51,665 nucleotides of DNA from an uncultured Prevotella sp. (GTDB taxonomy: Bacteria > Bacteroidota > Bacteroidia > Bacteroidales > Bacteroidaceae): the NCBI GenBank assembly GCA_900322175.1, contig ONYZ01000011.1, positions 1-51,665 on the forward strand, given 5' to 3'. The translations under genes and the position numbers were made by a program. Shown in pieces: positions 8,459 to 17,896 of this stretch. Within the stretch, counting starts at the first letter, position 1. Every line of letters begins with the position of its first letter. The notes under the pieces were generated by a model. That model saw nothing but the letters and a program-made list of their open reading frames with translations. It was not told the origin of the DNA and did not search any database.

Positions 8459-9457
8459 ATGGAAATGGTAAATATACCCCTTTGGGCGTGGATATTGTTC
8501 TATATCCTAGTATTTATAATGCTGCTTATCGACCTTAAGTCGTTCGGTAAGAAAGGCCAGCATGAGGTGAGCGTATCCGAGGCTCTTAAGATGACTGCAG
8601 TCTGGATTGGTGTATCACTAGTATTCTGCGGTGGCATCTATATGTTTTATCCAGCAGCGCCACACGAAAAGGCAATGGAGTTCCTTGCCGGTTATCTGAT
8701 AGAGAAATCGCTATCGATGGACAATCTGTTTGTATTCCTGATGCTATTCTCATTTTTTGGTGTGCAACGCAAATACCAGCACGAAGTACTGTTCTGGGGA
8801 ATATTCGGTGCTCTGGTTCTTCGCAGTATATTCATCTTTGCCGGAACAGCGATGATTGCTCAGTTCGAGTGGATACTTGGATTATTCGGACTATTCCTGA
8901 TATACACAGGAATAAAAATGTTCAGTCATAACGACGATGAACAAGTTGACCCTTCGAAAAACATCTTCGTTAAGCTATTTAAGAAATTCTTCCCCGTCAC
9001 CGACCAGATGCACGAGGGCAAGTTCTTTATCATAGAAAACGGCAAACGACTGGCCACACCGCTGTTTATCGCACTACTAGTGATCGAAACAACTGATGTA
9101 GCATTTGCGGTCGACTCTATCCCTGCAGTATTCTCAGTGAGCCGCGATCCGTTTATCGTACTCACCTCCAATATCTTTGCAATCCTAGGCCTACGAGCAC
9201 TCTACTTTGCCCTAGCAGCTGTTGCCCAATTTTTCACTTACCTGAAATACGGACTTGGTATAATCTTGAGTTTTGTAGGAGTAAAGATGCTGTTAGCAAT
9301 GAACGAATACGTGAATGCCGCAGGCGAACTGGTAGGAGTGAATATCAATATGCCACATATCGAAATCCCCACACCTATCTCACTGGCAGTGATTTTTGGA
9401 GTGCTGGTATTATCGATGTTACTATCGTTAATGATATCAAAAGCTAAAGCAGAATAA
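8459..9457 (+). CDS. TerC/Alx family integral membrane protein
   Basis: A 332-residue membrane protein of the TerC family. Related proteins (Alx, YceF-like, MeeF/MeeY) export manganese or metallate secreted enzymes; older annotations call them tellurium resistance proteins. Signature segments are the acidic intramembrane motif EKSLSMDNLFVFLMLFSFF and a second repeat with ETTDVAFAVDSIPAVFSV, which contains the conserved Asp residues thought to bind metal. About eight to nine membrane helices are expected. It has its own promoter (TAACTTTG) and ends three bases before the argE ATG, so the two are probably co-transcribed. Manganese export is the best guess, not proven by sequence. Confidence 0.88.
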   Translation: MEMVNIPLWAWILFYILVFIMLLIDLKSFGKKGQHEVSVSEALKMTAVWIGVSLVFCGGIYMFYPAAPHEKAMEFLAGYLIEKSLSMDNLFVFLMLFSFFGVQRKYQHEVLFWGIFGALVLRSIFIFAGTAMIAQFEWILGLFGLFLIYTGIKMFSHNDDEQVDPSKNIFVKLFKKFFPVTDQMHEGKFFIIENGKRLATPLFIALLVIETTDVAFAVDSIPAVFSVSRDPFIVLTSNIFAILGLRALYFALAAVAQFFTYLKYGLGIILSFVGVKMLLAMNEYVNAAGELVGVNINMPHIEIPTPISLAVIFGVLVLSMLLSLMISKAKAE

Positions 9458-9460
9458 GAA

Positions 9461-10528
9461 ATGGATACCACAAGCTACACCAACGAAGCGGTAGAACTGC
9501 TGAAGGAGTTGATTGCAATACCTTCGATAAGTAGAAATGAGACAAAGGCAGCTGACAAGTTGGCTGAATACTTGACAAAATGGGGTCTTCCCTTTGGCCG
9601 AGAAGAAAACAATCTCTGGGTAGGTAGTCCTGATTGGGACAACAATCGTCCCACGGTGATGCTTAATGCCCATATCGATACAGTGAAGCCAGTTAATTCT
9701 TGGACTCGCGATCCATTTACACCTACCATAGAGGGTGATTTTCTGTACGGACTTGGCTCAAACGACTGCGGAGGAGGACTTGTGTCTTTGTTGCAGGCAT
9801 ATCGAATAATGCTTGAACGCCCACGCAGCTACAACCTGCTTTGGGTCGCATCAGCCGAAGAAGAAATATCGGGCGAGAACGGATTAAGTAGAGTTCTGCC
9901 ACTCCTTCCGAAAGTTGATGTAGCAATTGTTGGCGAACCAACAGGAATGCAACCAGCCATAGCCGAGAAAGGCCTAATGGTTATCGACGGATACGCTCAC
10001 GGCAAATCAGGTCATGCCGCTAGAAACGAGGGAGTAAATGCCATATATGAAGCACTCGACGACCTGATGTGGATACGTGACTATAAGTTCCGCAAGGTTA
10101 GTCCACTGCTTGGACCAACCAAAATGACGGTAACTGTAGTTGAAGGCGGCACACAGCACAACGTTATTCCTGATACTCTACATTTTATTATAGATGTGCG
10201 TACCAACGAATTCTATCAGAATGAATACCTATTTAACTTTCTCTGTAAAAAGATGACCAAGTGCGAACTTCGTGCCCGCTCGTTCCGCTTGCATTCGTCA
10301 TCAATTTCGCCTAATCATCCTTTAGTGAAGAGATGCATAAAAAGAGGTATGCAACCATTTGGTTCGCCCACACTGAGCGACCAAGCTTTGATGCCATTCC
10401 CATCACTTAAGTTGGGCCCTGGAGAATCATGCCGGTCACATTCAGCTGACGAATTCATAAAGATTTCCGAAATAGAATATGCTATCGAGACATACGTAGG
10501 ACTGTTAGAAAACAGATTGTCCGTCTAG
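9461..10528 (+). CDS. argE: ArgE-type M20 metallohydrolase (acetyl/succinylornithine deacylase)
   Basis: An M20A zinc hydrolase of 355 residues. The metal-binding motifs occur in order: NAHIDTVKP, GLGSNDCGGGLVSLLQ, the catalytic ASAEEEISGENG, GEPTGMQPAIAEKGLM, and the C-terminal CRSHSADEF. The sequence around these motifs resembles Bacteroides ArgE proteins. In that lineage arginine synthesis can proceed through N-succinylated intermediates, so the substrate may be N2-succinyl- or N2-acetylornithine. No other arg gene is nearby. It follows the TerC gene by three bases and converges on the EnvC-like gene with a seven-base gap. A different M20 amidohydrolase activity cannot be excluded. Confidence 0.8.
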   Translation: MDTTSYTNEAVELLKELIAIPSISRNETKAADKLAEYLTKWGLPFGREENNLWVGSPDWDNNRPTVMLNAHIDTVKPVNSWTRDPFTPTIEGDFLYGLGSNDCGGGLVSLLQAYRIMLERPRSYNLLWVASAEEEISGENGLSRVLPLLPKVDVAIVGEPTGMQPAIAEKGLMVIDGYAHGKSGHAARNEGVNAIYEALDDLMWIRDYKFRKVSPLLGPTKMTVTVVEGGTQHNVIPDTLHFIIDVRTNEFYQNEYLFNFLCKKMTKCELRARSFRLHSSSISPNHPLVKRCIKRGMQPFGSPTLSDQALMPFPSLKLGPGESCRSHSADEFIKISEIEYAIETYVGLLENRLSV

Positions 10529-10535
10529 CTGGATA

Positions 10536-12146
10536 CTATCTAGCCAACCATCCTTCTGGATTAAGTTTGGCACTACCATGACGCAACTGGAACTGCATCA
10601 AACCTTCGGCACCCACACGACCAAGTGTCTGTCGGGTGCTTACTTTTTGCCCACGACTTACGTTGACTGATGCCAAATCGCAGTAAACCGACAGATAGCT
10701 GCCATGACGCACTATCACAACAGTAGTTCCCGAATAACTGAACACAGCACTCACCTCGCCATCAAAGATACAACGAACGGCAGCACCAGGCTGACCTTTG
10801 ATGTCGATACCTTTCTTATCTAGGGTCACATGACCCTTCACGTCAGTAACATGGTTAGTTCCAAAATGATTCACTATACGATAGCTTCCAGTAATTGGCA
10901 TAGGTAGGCGTCCGCGGTTACTCTCAAAGTTGCCACTCAACTGACGATCTTCGGAAGACACTGTATAAACAGTTCCTGAAGTTTTCTTGGCCTCAGCCAC
11001 TTCCTTCTCATGAGTTTTCGCATCAGCAGCAGCCTTACGTTCTACAGCCAGTCTAGCACGCTCAGCTTCAGCGGCAGCACGCTCAGCAGCAGCCTTCTCT
11101 TCTGCATTCTTGCGAGCAGCTGCAGCACGAGCTGCAGCCTTAGCTTTTTCCTCTTTTGCCTTTGCTTCTGCAATGCGACGTTCGTTCTCCTTGCGAGCAG
11201 CCTCAGCTGCTGCTTTCTTTCTAGCCAACTCCTCTGCTTTACGCTTAGCCTCAGCCTCTGCAGCTTTTTTGCGAGCCTCAGCCTCAGCACGTGCTTTTGC
11301 CTTGGCTATCTCCTGCGCAATCAAACGGTCAATCTGGACATTCAATTCCGCATCACGCTTCTTCTGTTGTTCAATAACGCTCTGAATTGTCTTCTGCTGT
11401 TTCTGCAGCGATGTTACCATCTTCTGCTGCTCCACCTGTTTACCTTCAAGCGATATGCGCTCCTGTTCGTCTCTCACCAACAGATTGTTCTTCTGCCTCT
11501 TTGTGTCAGAAAGCTCATCAAACGCCTCAGCCACCTGTGTTTTCATCGACTTCACAGCCTCGGCCTGAGTCTGCTGATAAGCAGCATACTCACGCACAAA
11601 TCTTAGTCGGCGATACATTTGCGAGAGATTCTTAGCACTGAAGATAAACATCAGTTTGCTCTGCATGTTGCGGTTGCGATGCATATATCTCATCGACTTG
11701 ATGAAACGCTGCTTTCTCTCCTCAAGTTCGCTATCAAGATATTTGATGTGAGCTTCAAGTGTAGTGATATCATCATCCAGACGAGTGATATCATGGCGAA
11801 TGGTATCTATAGACTTACGCTTATCGGCTATCTCATTATTAATAATCAGAAGATTCTGTAGACGCTTCTTAACATCACGCTCATTAGCCTTAAGTTTGCG
11901 CTGCTGCTCCTCAATCTGCCTACGAACTTTTTGTTGCTCGTTCTTCAGACTGTTTACTGTCACAGACTGACTGGCAGTGGTTGTTTTCTTAGCCGCAGTC
12001 TTTTTAGCCTGAGTTTTTTTTACTGAGGCTGTACGACGCTGAGTAGACGATTTCTTCGCCTGCTGAGCCATAGCAGGCGAAGAAAAGGTGACGAGTGCCA
12101 TCAGCACCATCACGAGCGACTTTCCAAGCAATACTCTATTCATCAT
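10536..12146 (-). CDS. EnvC-like murein hydrolase activator with degenerate LytM domain
   Basis: A secreted 536-residue protein. It has an N-terminal signal peptide (LVMVLMALVTFSSPAMAQ), a Lys/Thr/Ala-rich linker, a long coiled coil (roughly residues 70-390, with an Ala/Glu/Lys/Arg-rich second half) and a C-terminal M23/LytM domain. The LytM zinc ligands appear lost: the HxxxD motif reads KKGIDI and the terminal HxH reads MQFQLR. This matches EnvC and NlpD, which do not cut peptidoglycan but switch on amidases at the division septum. It is the last gene of the dut-TPR-DUF4292 operon, with its ATG overlapping the previous stop (ATGA). Confidence 0.88.
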   Translation of the reverse strand: MMNRVLLGKSLVMVLMALVTFSSPAMAQQAKKSSTQRRTASVKKTQAKKTAAKKTTTASQSVTVNSLKNEQQKVRRQIEEQQRKLKANERDVKKRLQNLLIINNEIADKRKSIDTIRHDITRLDDDITTLEAHIKYLDSELEERKQRFIKSMRYMHRNRNMQSKLMFIFSAKNLSQMYRRLRFVREYAAYQQTQAEAVKSMKTQVAEAFDELSDTKRQKNNLLVRDEQERISLEGKQVEQQKMVTSLQKQQKTIQSVIEQQKKRDAELNVQIDRLIAQEIAKAKARAEAEARKKAAEAEAKRKAEELARKKAAAEAARKENERRIAEAKAKEEKAKAAARAAAARKNAEEKAAAERAAAEAERARLAVERKAAADAKTHEKEVAEAKKTSGTVYTVSSEDRQLSGNFESNRGRLPMPITGSYRIVNHFGTNHVTDVKGHVTLDKKGIDIKGQPGAAVRCIFDGEVSAVFSYSGTTVVIVRHGSYLSVYCDLASVNVSRGQKVSTRQTLGRVGAEGLMQFQLRHGSAKLNPEGWLAR

Positions 12147-12997
12147 AGAGCCATGAATCGGCGGAGTATCTCATCCACAGTTACCTCACGATATTTGTTT
12201 GACACTTCTGTTCGTGGCTCCCACTCTGAATCTGTTCCAAGATAGTTCAAAGTCATATTCAGTTTAACCTCCTTATCAGGAGTAGTCAACTTGATGGCAT
12301 TCTTCTTTGGGAACATCTTACGACCAAACACCTCGAAATCTGAGTAGTCCCAGTTTAACTGGCTATTACCATTGAATCGATCCTTATACAGTATGTTGGC
12401 CATACGTATAATAGCTGTATTCTTGCTAGCCAACCAGCTGTAGTCCATCTTTCCGTTTTCAAGACTGATAATCATATCATCACCACTCTCGATAGTTTCG
12501 AAACTGCTCGATATTGACTTATCAAACACCACAGCATCACTACCCTGGTTGGGCTTGAACAGTTCATTCCAGAACAAAGCCTGAAGCGCTGAGAAGTTCA
12601 ATCCGCTGTTGCGCAAGAAGTCTATCTGACGATATGGTGCCTTAAGATACTGCTTGTTAATACGGTCCATAATCAACACGTAGTCTCTGGTAAATTCCAA
12701 GCGGCCAGCCTCAACAAAACCGAAAGCCATAAGCTGCAGGCGAATAACATCGTTACGCCTCATCTTCAGGTTTCCGGTAAGCGTAAGCTTCTGTTGACCA
12801 ACCTCAACCGAGAACTTCACTTTGGAAGTTATGAACTTTGATGTCTGCTGATTCTCGCGTACCTGATTAACGAAGTCCGCAGTCTGAGTCTGCTCAATCA
12901 CCGGCTTCGCCTCTTTGGACTTCTTGAAAATACCACATGAGCCAAACATCAATGGCAATGCCAAAAGGGCAATTCTAACGATACCTTGTAGTTTCAT
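12143..12997 (-). CDS. DUF4292 family lipoprotein
   Basis: A 284-residue predicted lipoprotein with signal peptide MKLQGIVRIALLALPLMFGSC and the lipobox cysteine at residue 21. The rest matches the Bacteroidota DUF4292 family, which has a LolA/LolB-like fold. Typical segments are GNLKMRRNDVIRLQLMAFGFVEAGRLEFT and the C-terminal TLNYLGTDSEWEPRTEV. It probably sits at the outer membrane facing the periplasm. Its position between a TPR protein and an EnvC-like activator, with one-base and four-base overlaps, supports a cell-envelope assembly role. The exact function is unknown. Confidence 0.85.
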   Translation of the reverse strand: MKLQGIVRIALLALPLMFGSCGIFKKSKEAKPVIEQTQTADFVNQVRENQQTSKFITSKVKFSVEVGQQKLTLTGNLKMRRNDVIRLQLMAFGFVEAGRLEFTRDYVLIMDRINKQYLKAPYRQIDFLRNSGLNFSALQALFWNELFKPNQGSDAVVFDKSISSSFETIESGDDMIISLENGKMDYSWLASKNTAIIRMANILYKDRFNGNSQLNWDYSDFEVFGRKMFPKKNAIKLTTPDKEVKLNMTLNYLGTDSEWEPRTEVSNKYREVTVDEILRRFMAL

Positions 12998-14598
12998 TAT
13001 TGATCTATTTTTTGTTTTATTTTGTCAGCATGTTCTTTTATCACAGAGTTATCCTGCGACTCATCGAGATTCTGTAGAGCCTGATCTATATAAATCTTGG
13101 CCTCAGAGTATCGGCCTAGCATATAGAGTATCCAGGCGTATGTATCAAGATAGGTAGCATTCTTAGGCTCAGCCTTAATGGTCTTAAAACTCATCTGCTC
13201 GGCCTTGTTAAGCTGCTCACCCTCCTCACTAAGAAAATAAGCATAGTTATTCAAGCACCCCATATTATCATCTTTCCACTGCAGGCACGAATCATATGCC
13301 TCGTATGCCTCTCTGAGTTGTCCCTTCTGATGCAGGATATCACCCATTACAGCATAAAAATCTGATACTATGGCGGGATCACTGTCTTCTTTAATTACAC
13401 CGATGCCATTTTTAAAAGCAGAGAGTGCAGCATCTAAACTGTCGCGACGATAGTATGCCACACCTTGATAATAATAAAAAGCCATCTCATCGGGGTTGTA
13501 CTGGCGAGCATCCTGACATAGAGTAATGACCTTCTCCATGTCGTCAGCCTCCCACGCGTATCCTATCAGTTGTAAACGAGCAGAAGAATTATCGGGAGCC
13601 AATTCCAATGCCTTAGCCAATACTATACTGATAGTGTCCTTGGGCATCTTTTTTATATTCATATACGATGCACACAGAATTGCCATATTCTCATCAGTCT
13701 GCGGCTGTTTTAGTATCTTATCAAACAACTGCAGAACCCTAGTACTATCTCCGCCGGCATTCTCACTAGCCGAAATCTCTTGGCGTAGCAAAACTATCTT
13801 CTCCTCCATCGTGGCATTTTTGTTCAATAGCACACGCTCTGTCAGCGAATCGGCTATCTCCTTATGATTCAATGCCTGATGATATGTGCGTAGTGACATC
13901 AGTACACGGTTATTATCAGGTTCCTCTTTCAGTATCTTATCATAAACCTTGAGTGCCTTTTTCAACTGTCCGTTCATCATCAGTGTCTCTCCATAGAGTG
14001 CAAGATAATTAAGGTCATTGGGGAATTTATCCGAAAGAGCCTTCACCTCAGCGATGGCAGCCTTCTTGTTTCCCTGTCGAGTGTATATCTCACTCTTGGC
14101 CATCGACAACCGCTCACTCTTTCCGTCTATTGCCTCAATCCTATTCAACACCTTAACAGCATTAGACAAGTCATCGACCTGCTGATAAAGCTGGAACAGC
14201 ATCTCCAACAAATCCTCACGCTCCTTATCACGGGCATATATTCCCTCGACTACTGGTATAGCTGCTTCGTAGTCCTGCTGCCGGATATAAGCCTGAGCCA
14301 AGGTTTCCATATAAGTTTCATTGTCAGGGTCAAGCTCAGCCGCCTTTTTGATATAAGCAATACTCTTATCAGTATCTTTTAAAGCGTTATAATATTGAGC
14401 CAGGAAGAAATAAGCCTCAGGAGCCTCTGGATTTATCTCCAGGCAATGACGCAACAAATCGAAGGCCGCATCATTGTTGCCTTTCTGTCGCTGTATCATT
14501 GCCTCAAGAAAGAACTCATCGTAGGTTCGCTGTCCATAACCAGTAGTCACGGACAACAACAGCAACAACGATAGCCCTATTTTTTTCATTCCAATCAT
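12997..14598 (-). CDS. Secreted TPR-repeat protein
   Basis: A 533-residue protein with a signal peptide (MKKIGLSLLLLLSVTTGYG) and about a dozen tetratricopeptide repeats. Clear units include AYFFLAQYYNALKDTDKSIAYIKKAAELDP and AFYYYQGVAYYRRDSLDAALSAF. TPR arrays are protein-binding scaffolds, so it is likely a periplasmic or membrane-attached adaptor. The first ATG (14598) shares one base with the dut stop; a second ATG at 14589 is an equally good start and gives a cleaner signal peptide. The dut-TPR-DUF4292-envC order suggests joint transcription. Confidence 0.9.
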   Translation of the reverse strand: MIGMKKIGLSLLLLLSVTTGYGQRTYDEFFLEAMIQRQKGNNDAAFDLLRHCLEINPEAPEAYFFLAQYYNALKDTDKSIAYIKKAAELDPDNETYMETLAQAYIRQQDYEAAIPVVEGIYARDKEREDLLEMLFQLYQQVDDLSNAVKVLNRIEAIDGKSERLSMAKSEIYTRQGNKKAAIAEVKALSDKFPNDLNYLALYGETLMMNGQLKKALKVYDKILKEEPDNNRVLMSLRTYHQALNHKEIADSLTERVLLNKNATMEEKIVLLRQEISASENAGGDSTRVLQLFDKILKQPQTDENMAILCASYMNIKKMPKDTISIVLAKALELAPDNSSARLQLIGYAWEADDMEKVITLCQDARQYNPDEMAFYYYQGVAYYRRDSLDAALSAFKNGIGVIKEDSDPAIVSDFYAVMGDILHQKGQLREAYEAYDSCLQWKDDNMGCLNNYAYFLSEEGEQLNKAEQMSFKTIKAEPKNATYLDTYAWILYMLGRYSEAKIYIDQALQNLDESQDNSVIKEHADKIKQKIDQ

Positions 14599-15035
14599 TA
14601 CTTCACACCTGTATGTCCATAACCACCCTCACCACGTTCTGTCTCGTCAAGGACCTCCACAGGGATAAATTCGCCTTGCTCATGACGTGCAATAACCATC
14701 TGAGCAATACGCTCACCATCTTCTACTACAAAATCATCGTTCGACAGATTGATAAGTACCACACCTATCTCTCCGCGGTAATCCGCATCGATAGTTCCTG
14801 GGGTATTAAGTACAGTGACACCCTTTTTCAGTGCAAGACCGCTACGAGGTCTTACCTGTGCCTCGAAACCTGCAGGCAGAGCTATGTGCAGTCCTGTCGG
14901 AATCAGCCTGCGCTCAAGTGGTTTCAGAGTGATGGGTTCTTCTATATTTGCTCTCAGATCCATACCAGCACTCTGCTCAGTGGCATACTGAGGCAGCGGC
15001 TGATGACCTTTGTTTATTACTTTTATTTTCAGCAT
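14598..15035 (-). CDS. dut: dUTPase (deoxyuridine 5'-triphosphate nucleotidohydrolase)
   Basis: Dut hydrolyses dUTP to dUMP and pyrophosphate, keeping uracil out of DNA and feeding dTMP synthesis. All five trimeric dUTPase motifs are present: [40 protein letters not shown], and the C-terminal [10 protein letters not shown] that closes over the active site. At 145 residues it is a typical size. It is the first gene of a four-gene reverse operon. A divergent promoter region of about 150 bp separates it from dgt, another dNTP-pool enzyme. Confidence 0.97.
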   Translation of the reverse strand: MLKIKVINKGHQPLPQYATEQSAGMDLRANIEEPITLKPLERRLIPTGLHIALPAGFEAQVRPRSGLALKKGVTVLNTPGTIDADYRGEIGVVLINLSNDDFVVEDGERIAQMVIARHEQGEFIPVEVLDETERGEGGYGHTGVK

Positions 15036-15063
15036 ATTTTAAAATTACATTTTAATCAATGTG

Positions 15064-15071
15064 CAAAGGTA
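15064..15071 (-). promoter_or_regulatory. -7 box of the dut operon promoter
   Basis: CAAAGGTA on the plus strand is TACCTTTG on the minus strand, 28 bp before the dut ATG. Confidence 0.7.
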
Positions 15072-15165
15072 GTGTTTTTACCTAAGAAATCGTCCTTTCT
15101 AGGCCTAATTTTTTGATTTTTTCGTTAATTTCTGCGAAATGTGCCGTTACTGCGTGTATTTTTCG

Positions 15166-15173
15166 TACCTTTG
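15166..15173 (+). promoter_or_regulatory. -7 box of the dgt promoter
   Basis: TACCTTTG lies 10 bp before the ATG pair at 15184/15187. It rules out the longer open frame beginning at 15139, which would start upstream of the promoter. Confidence 0.7.
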
Positions 15174-15186
15174 CACCCTGATTATG

Positions 15187-16524
15187 ATGAATTGGCAACA
15201 ACTTATATCAAATAAGCGTCTCGGTCAGGAGCATCGTCATCCTGAGCGACATGACGATCGTACAGAGTTTAAGCGCGATTACGACCGCCTTATTTTCTCT
15301 GCACCATTCCGCCGTCTGCAAAACAAGACGCAGGTATTCCCTCTCCCGGGCAGCATATTTGTCCATAACCGCCTTACACACTCTCTTGAAGTAGCGAGCG
15401 TTGGCATGTCGCTGGGCAATGATGTTGCAACACAACTAACAGCCAAACATCCACAACTGAAAGAAGGACTATTCCAGGAAATAGGTCAGATTGTAGCAAC
15501 AGCATGTCTGGCTCACGATCTTGGCAATCCTCCTTTTGGTCATAGCGGCGAAAAAGCCATCCAGTCATTCTTCACCGAGGGAGCCGGAGATGACCTCCAG
15601 CGCCAGGTGAGTCCTATCTTCTGGAACGACATGATCCACTTTGAGGGTAATGCCAATGCCTTCCGTCTGCTTACCCATCAGTTCAAGGGTCGCCGACCAG
15701 GTGGTTTTGTAATGACTTATTCCACACTAGCCAGTATCGTAAAATATCCATACTCTTCAAGTGCAGCAAGCAAGAAAGGCAAGTTCGGATTCTTTGATTC
15801 CGAGAAGATTTACTATCGCAGAATTGCCGAAGAACTAGGCATCCCATGTAAATCAGAAGTAGGCGAACCCCTACGTTACGCCCGTCATCCGCTAGTATAT
15901 CTTGTTGAAGCAGCCGACGACATCTGCTATGAGATAATGGATATAGAAGACGCCCACAAACTTAAGATTATTTCGCACAATGATACAATGCAGCTACTGC
16001 TGGCATTCTTCGACGAAGAAATCCAGCAACGCATACTAAAGCGCATCGTTGACGAGGGCGTTGAAGATAATAATGAAAAGATAGTATATTTGCGTGCCTG
16101 TGTAATAGGGAAACTTGAAAACGAATGCGCCCGTGTATTTGTAGAACACGAGGAAGAGATTCTTAGTGGCAACTTCCAAGGCAGTCTTATCGATCATATA
16201 AGCGAATTGCCACAACAGGCTTACAAGAAATGCAGTGCACTATCGATGACACACATTTACAAGAGCCGTCCAGTACTCGATGTGGAATTATCGGGTTATC
16301 AGATTATCCAAACACTCATGGAGAAGTTTATCAATGCAGCAGTGCACCCTGAGCGTTTCTACTCCAAACACCTTATCAGTCGCGTGTCGAGTCAGTATGA
16401 TATCGATGCGCCCGACATTGAGACCCGTATTATGGCGATAATAGACTACATCAGCGGTATGACCGATGTATATGCGCTCGATGTATTCCAGAAGATCAAC
16501 GGCATATCGTTGCCGATTATTTAA
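15187..16524 (+). CDS. dgt: Deoxyguanosinetriphosphate triphosphohydrolase (dGTPase)
   Basis: An HD-domain enzyme releasing tripolyphosphate from dGTP or other dNTPs; it tunes nucleotide pools and can limit phage. The N-terminus has the family segment FKRDYDRLIFSAPFRRLQNKTQV. Metal ligands are in NRLTHSLEVA and CLAHDLGNPPFGHSGE, with a further Asp in EAADDICYEIMDIEDA. I prefer the ATG at 15187 (or 15184), giving about 445 residues, because the promoter box precedes it directly. It faces dut divergently and ends 16 bases before miaB. Confidence 0.93.
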   Translation: MNWQQLISNKRLGQEHRHPERHDDRTEFKRDYDRLIFSAPFRRLQNKTQVFPLPGSIFVHNRLTHSLEVASVGMSLGNDVATQLTAKHPQLKEGLFQEIGQIVATACLAHDLGNPPFGHSGEKAIQSFFTEGAGDDLQRQVSPIFWNDMIHFEGNANAFRLLTHQFKGRRPGGFVMTYSTLASIVKYPYSSSAASKKGKFGFFDSEKIYYRRIAEELGIPCKSEVGEPLRYARHPLVYLVEAADDICYEIMDIEDAHKLKIISHNDTMQLLLAFFDEEIQQRILKRIVDEGVEDNNEKIVYLRACVIGKLENECARVFVEHEEEILSGNFQGSLIDHISELPQQAYKKCSALSMTHIYKSRPVLDVELSGYQIIQTLMEKFINAAVHPERFYSKHLISRVSSQYDIDAPDIETRIMAIIDYISGMTDVYALDVFQKINGISLPII

Positions 16525-16540
16525 CCTATTTATACTTTGC

Positions 16541-17878
16541 ATGATGAAGAAATTATATATTGAAACGTATGGCTGCCAGATGAATGTGGCAGATTCTGAA
16601 GTAGTAGCATCGGTAATGCAGATGGCTGGTTATGAGACCACCGAGACACTAGATGGGGCCGATGCAGTTTTCCTGAACACATGTTCGGTTCGTGATAATG
16701 CCGAGCAGAAGATATTCCATCGTCTAGAGGCACTGGATGCAGAACGTCGTAAGCGCCAGAAGACAAATCCCGAGAATCCCAAAATGCTGATTGGCGTATT
16801 GGGATGTATGGCCGAAAGAGCGCAGCAAGACTTGCTCGACAATCACTTCTGCGACCTTGTGGCAGGTCCTGATGCATACCTATCACTGCCCGACCTCATT
16901 GCTCAGGCAGAACTTGGACATAAGGCAATGAACACCGAACTATCCACCACCGAGACATATAAGGATGTGGTACCACAGCGCATCGGCATTGGTCATAAAA
17001 TAGGTGGATTTGTAAGCATCATGCGTGGCTGCAATAATTTCTGTCACTATTGCATTGTGCCTTACACTCGCGGTCGTGAGCGTAGTCGCGACGTTGAAAG
17101 CATTCTTCGCGAAGTTCGCGATCTACGCGACAAGGGGTATAAAGAGGTTACACTTTTAGGACAGAACGTCAATTCGTATAAGTTTGAAGACATCGACTTT
17201 CCAACCCTGTTACGCAGAGTGGCCGAGGAGGTTCCTACCATGCGTGTACGCTTCACCACCTCGCACCCTAAGGACATGAGCGACGAGACACTCCACGTCA
17301 TCGCCGAAGTGCCTAATGTGTGCAAACATATACACCTGCCTGTACAGAGTGGAAGCGACAGAATACTTAAACTGATGAACCGTAAGTACACTCGCGAGTG
17401 GTATATGGATCGTGTAAATGCCATCCGCCGCATCATACCCGATTGTGCGCTCTCTACCGACATCTTTGTGGGTTACCACTCTGAGACCGAAGAAGATCAC
17501 CAGCTTTCACTCTCTCTGATGCGCGAAGTAGGATACGATTCTGCCTTTATGTTCAAATACTCTGAGCGCCCAGGCACTTATGCCTCAAAGCATCTGCCCG
17601 ACGACATACCTGAGGAGGAGAAGATTCGCCGACTCAATGAACTTATCGCTCTTCAGACCGAGATGTCAGCCATTCAGAACAAGAAGGATGAGGGCAAGGA
17701 GTTTGATGTACTGGTTGAGGGATTCTCTAAGCGCAGTCGCGAACAACTCTGCGGTCGTACCGAACAGAACAAGATGGTAGTATTCCCTAAGGCTGGCCAT
17801 CACATCGGCGAAACTGTTCGTGTAAGAATTACCGGTAGTACCAGCGCCACCTTATTAGGCGAGGCAATTGTGAAATAG
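16541..17878 (+). CDS. miaB: MiaB, tRNA-2-methylthio-N6-dimethylallyladenosine synthase
   Basis: A radical-SAM methylthiotransferase that adds a methylthio group to i6A37 of tRNAs. Three N-terminal cysteines bind one iron-sulfur cluster (YGCQMNVAD, NTCSVRDNAE, GVLGCMAERA). The radical-SAM cluster motif CNNFCHYC lies in MRGCNNFCHYCIVPYTRGRE. A TRAM domain ends the protein (EFDVLVEGFSKRSREQLCGRT and onward). An upstream in-frame start exists at 16466 inside dgt; the ATG at 16541 or 16544 gives the standard start MKKLYIETYGCQMN and about 445 residues. It follows dgt closely and precedes the ABC exporter by 18 bp. Confidence 0.95.
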   Translation: MMKKLYIETYGCQMNVADSEVVASVMQMAGYETTETLDGADAVFLNTCSVRDNAEQKIFHRLEALDAERRKRQKTNPENPKMLIGVLGCMAERAQQDLLDNHFCDLVAGPDAYLSLPDLIAQAELGHKAMNTELSTTETYKDVVPQRIGIGHKIGGFVSIMRGCNNFCHYCIVPYTRGRERSRDVESILREVRDLRDKGYKEVTLLGQNVNSYKFEDIDFPTLLRRVAEEVPTMRVRFTTSHPKDMSDETLHVIAEVPNVCKHIHLPVQSGSDRILKLMNRKYTREWYMDRVNAIRRIIPDCALSTDIFVGYHSETEEDHQLSLSLMREVGYDSAFMFKYSERPGTYASKHLPDDIPEEEKIRRLNELIALQTEMSAIQNKKDEGKEFDVLVEGFSKRSREQLCGRTEQNKMVVFPKAGHHIGETVRVRITGSTSATLLGEAIVK

Positions 17879-17896
17879 TAAATCGTCAATTGAGAA

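Noticed and set aside
11010-11606. 198-codon open frame antisense to the EnvC-like coiled coil
   Set aside because: Ser/Leu/Cys-rich sequence is the mirror of the Ala/Glu/Lys repeats on the real strand; no promoter or domain.
15139-15186. Longer N-terminus for dgt
   Set aside because: It would begin upstream of the TACCTTTG promoter box and encodes residues not seen in dGTPases.
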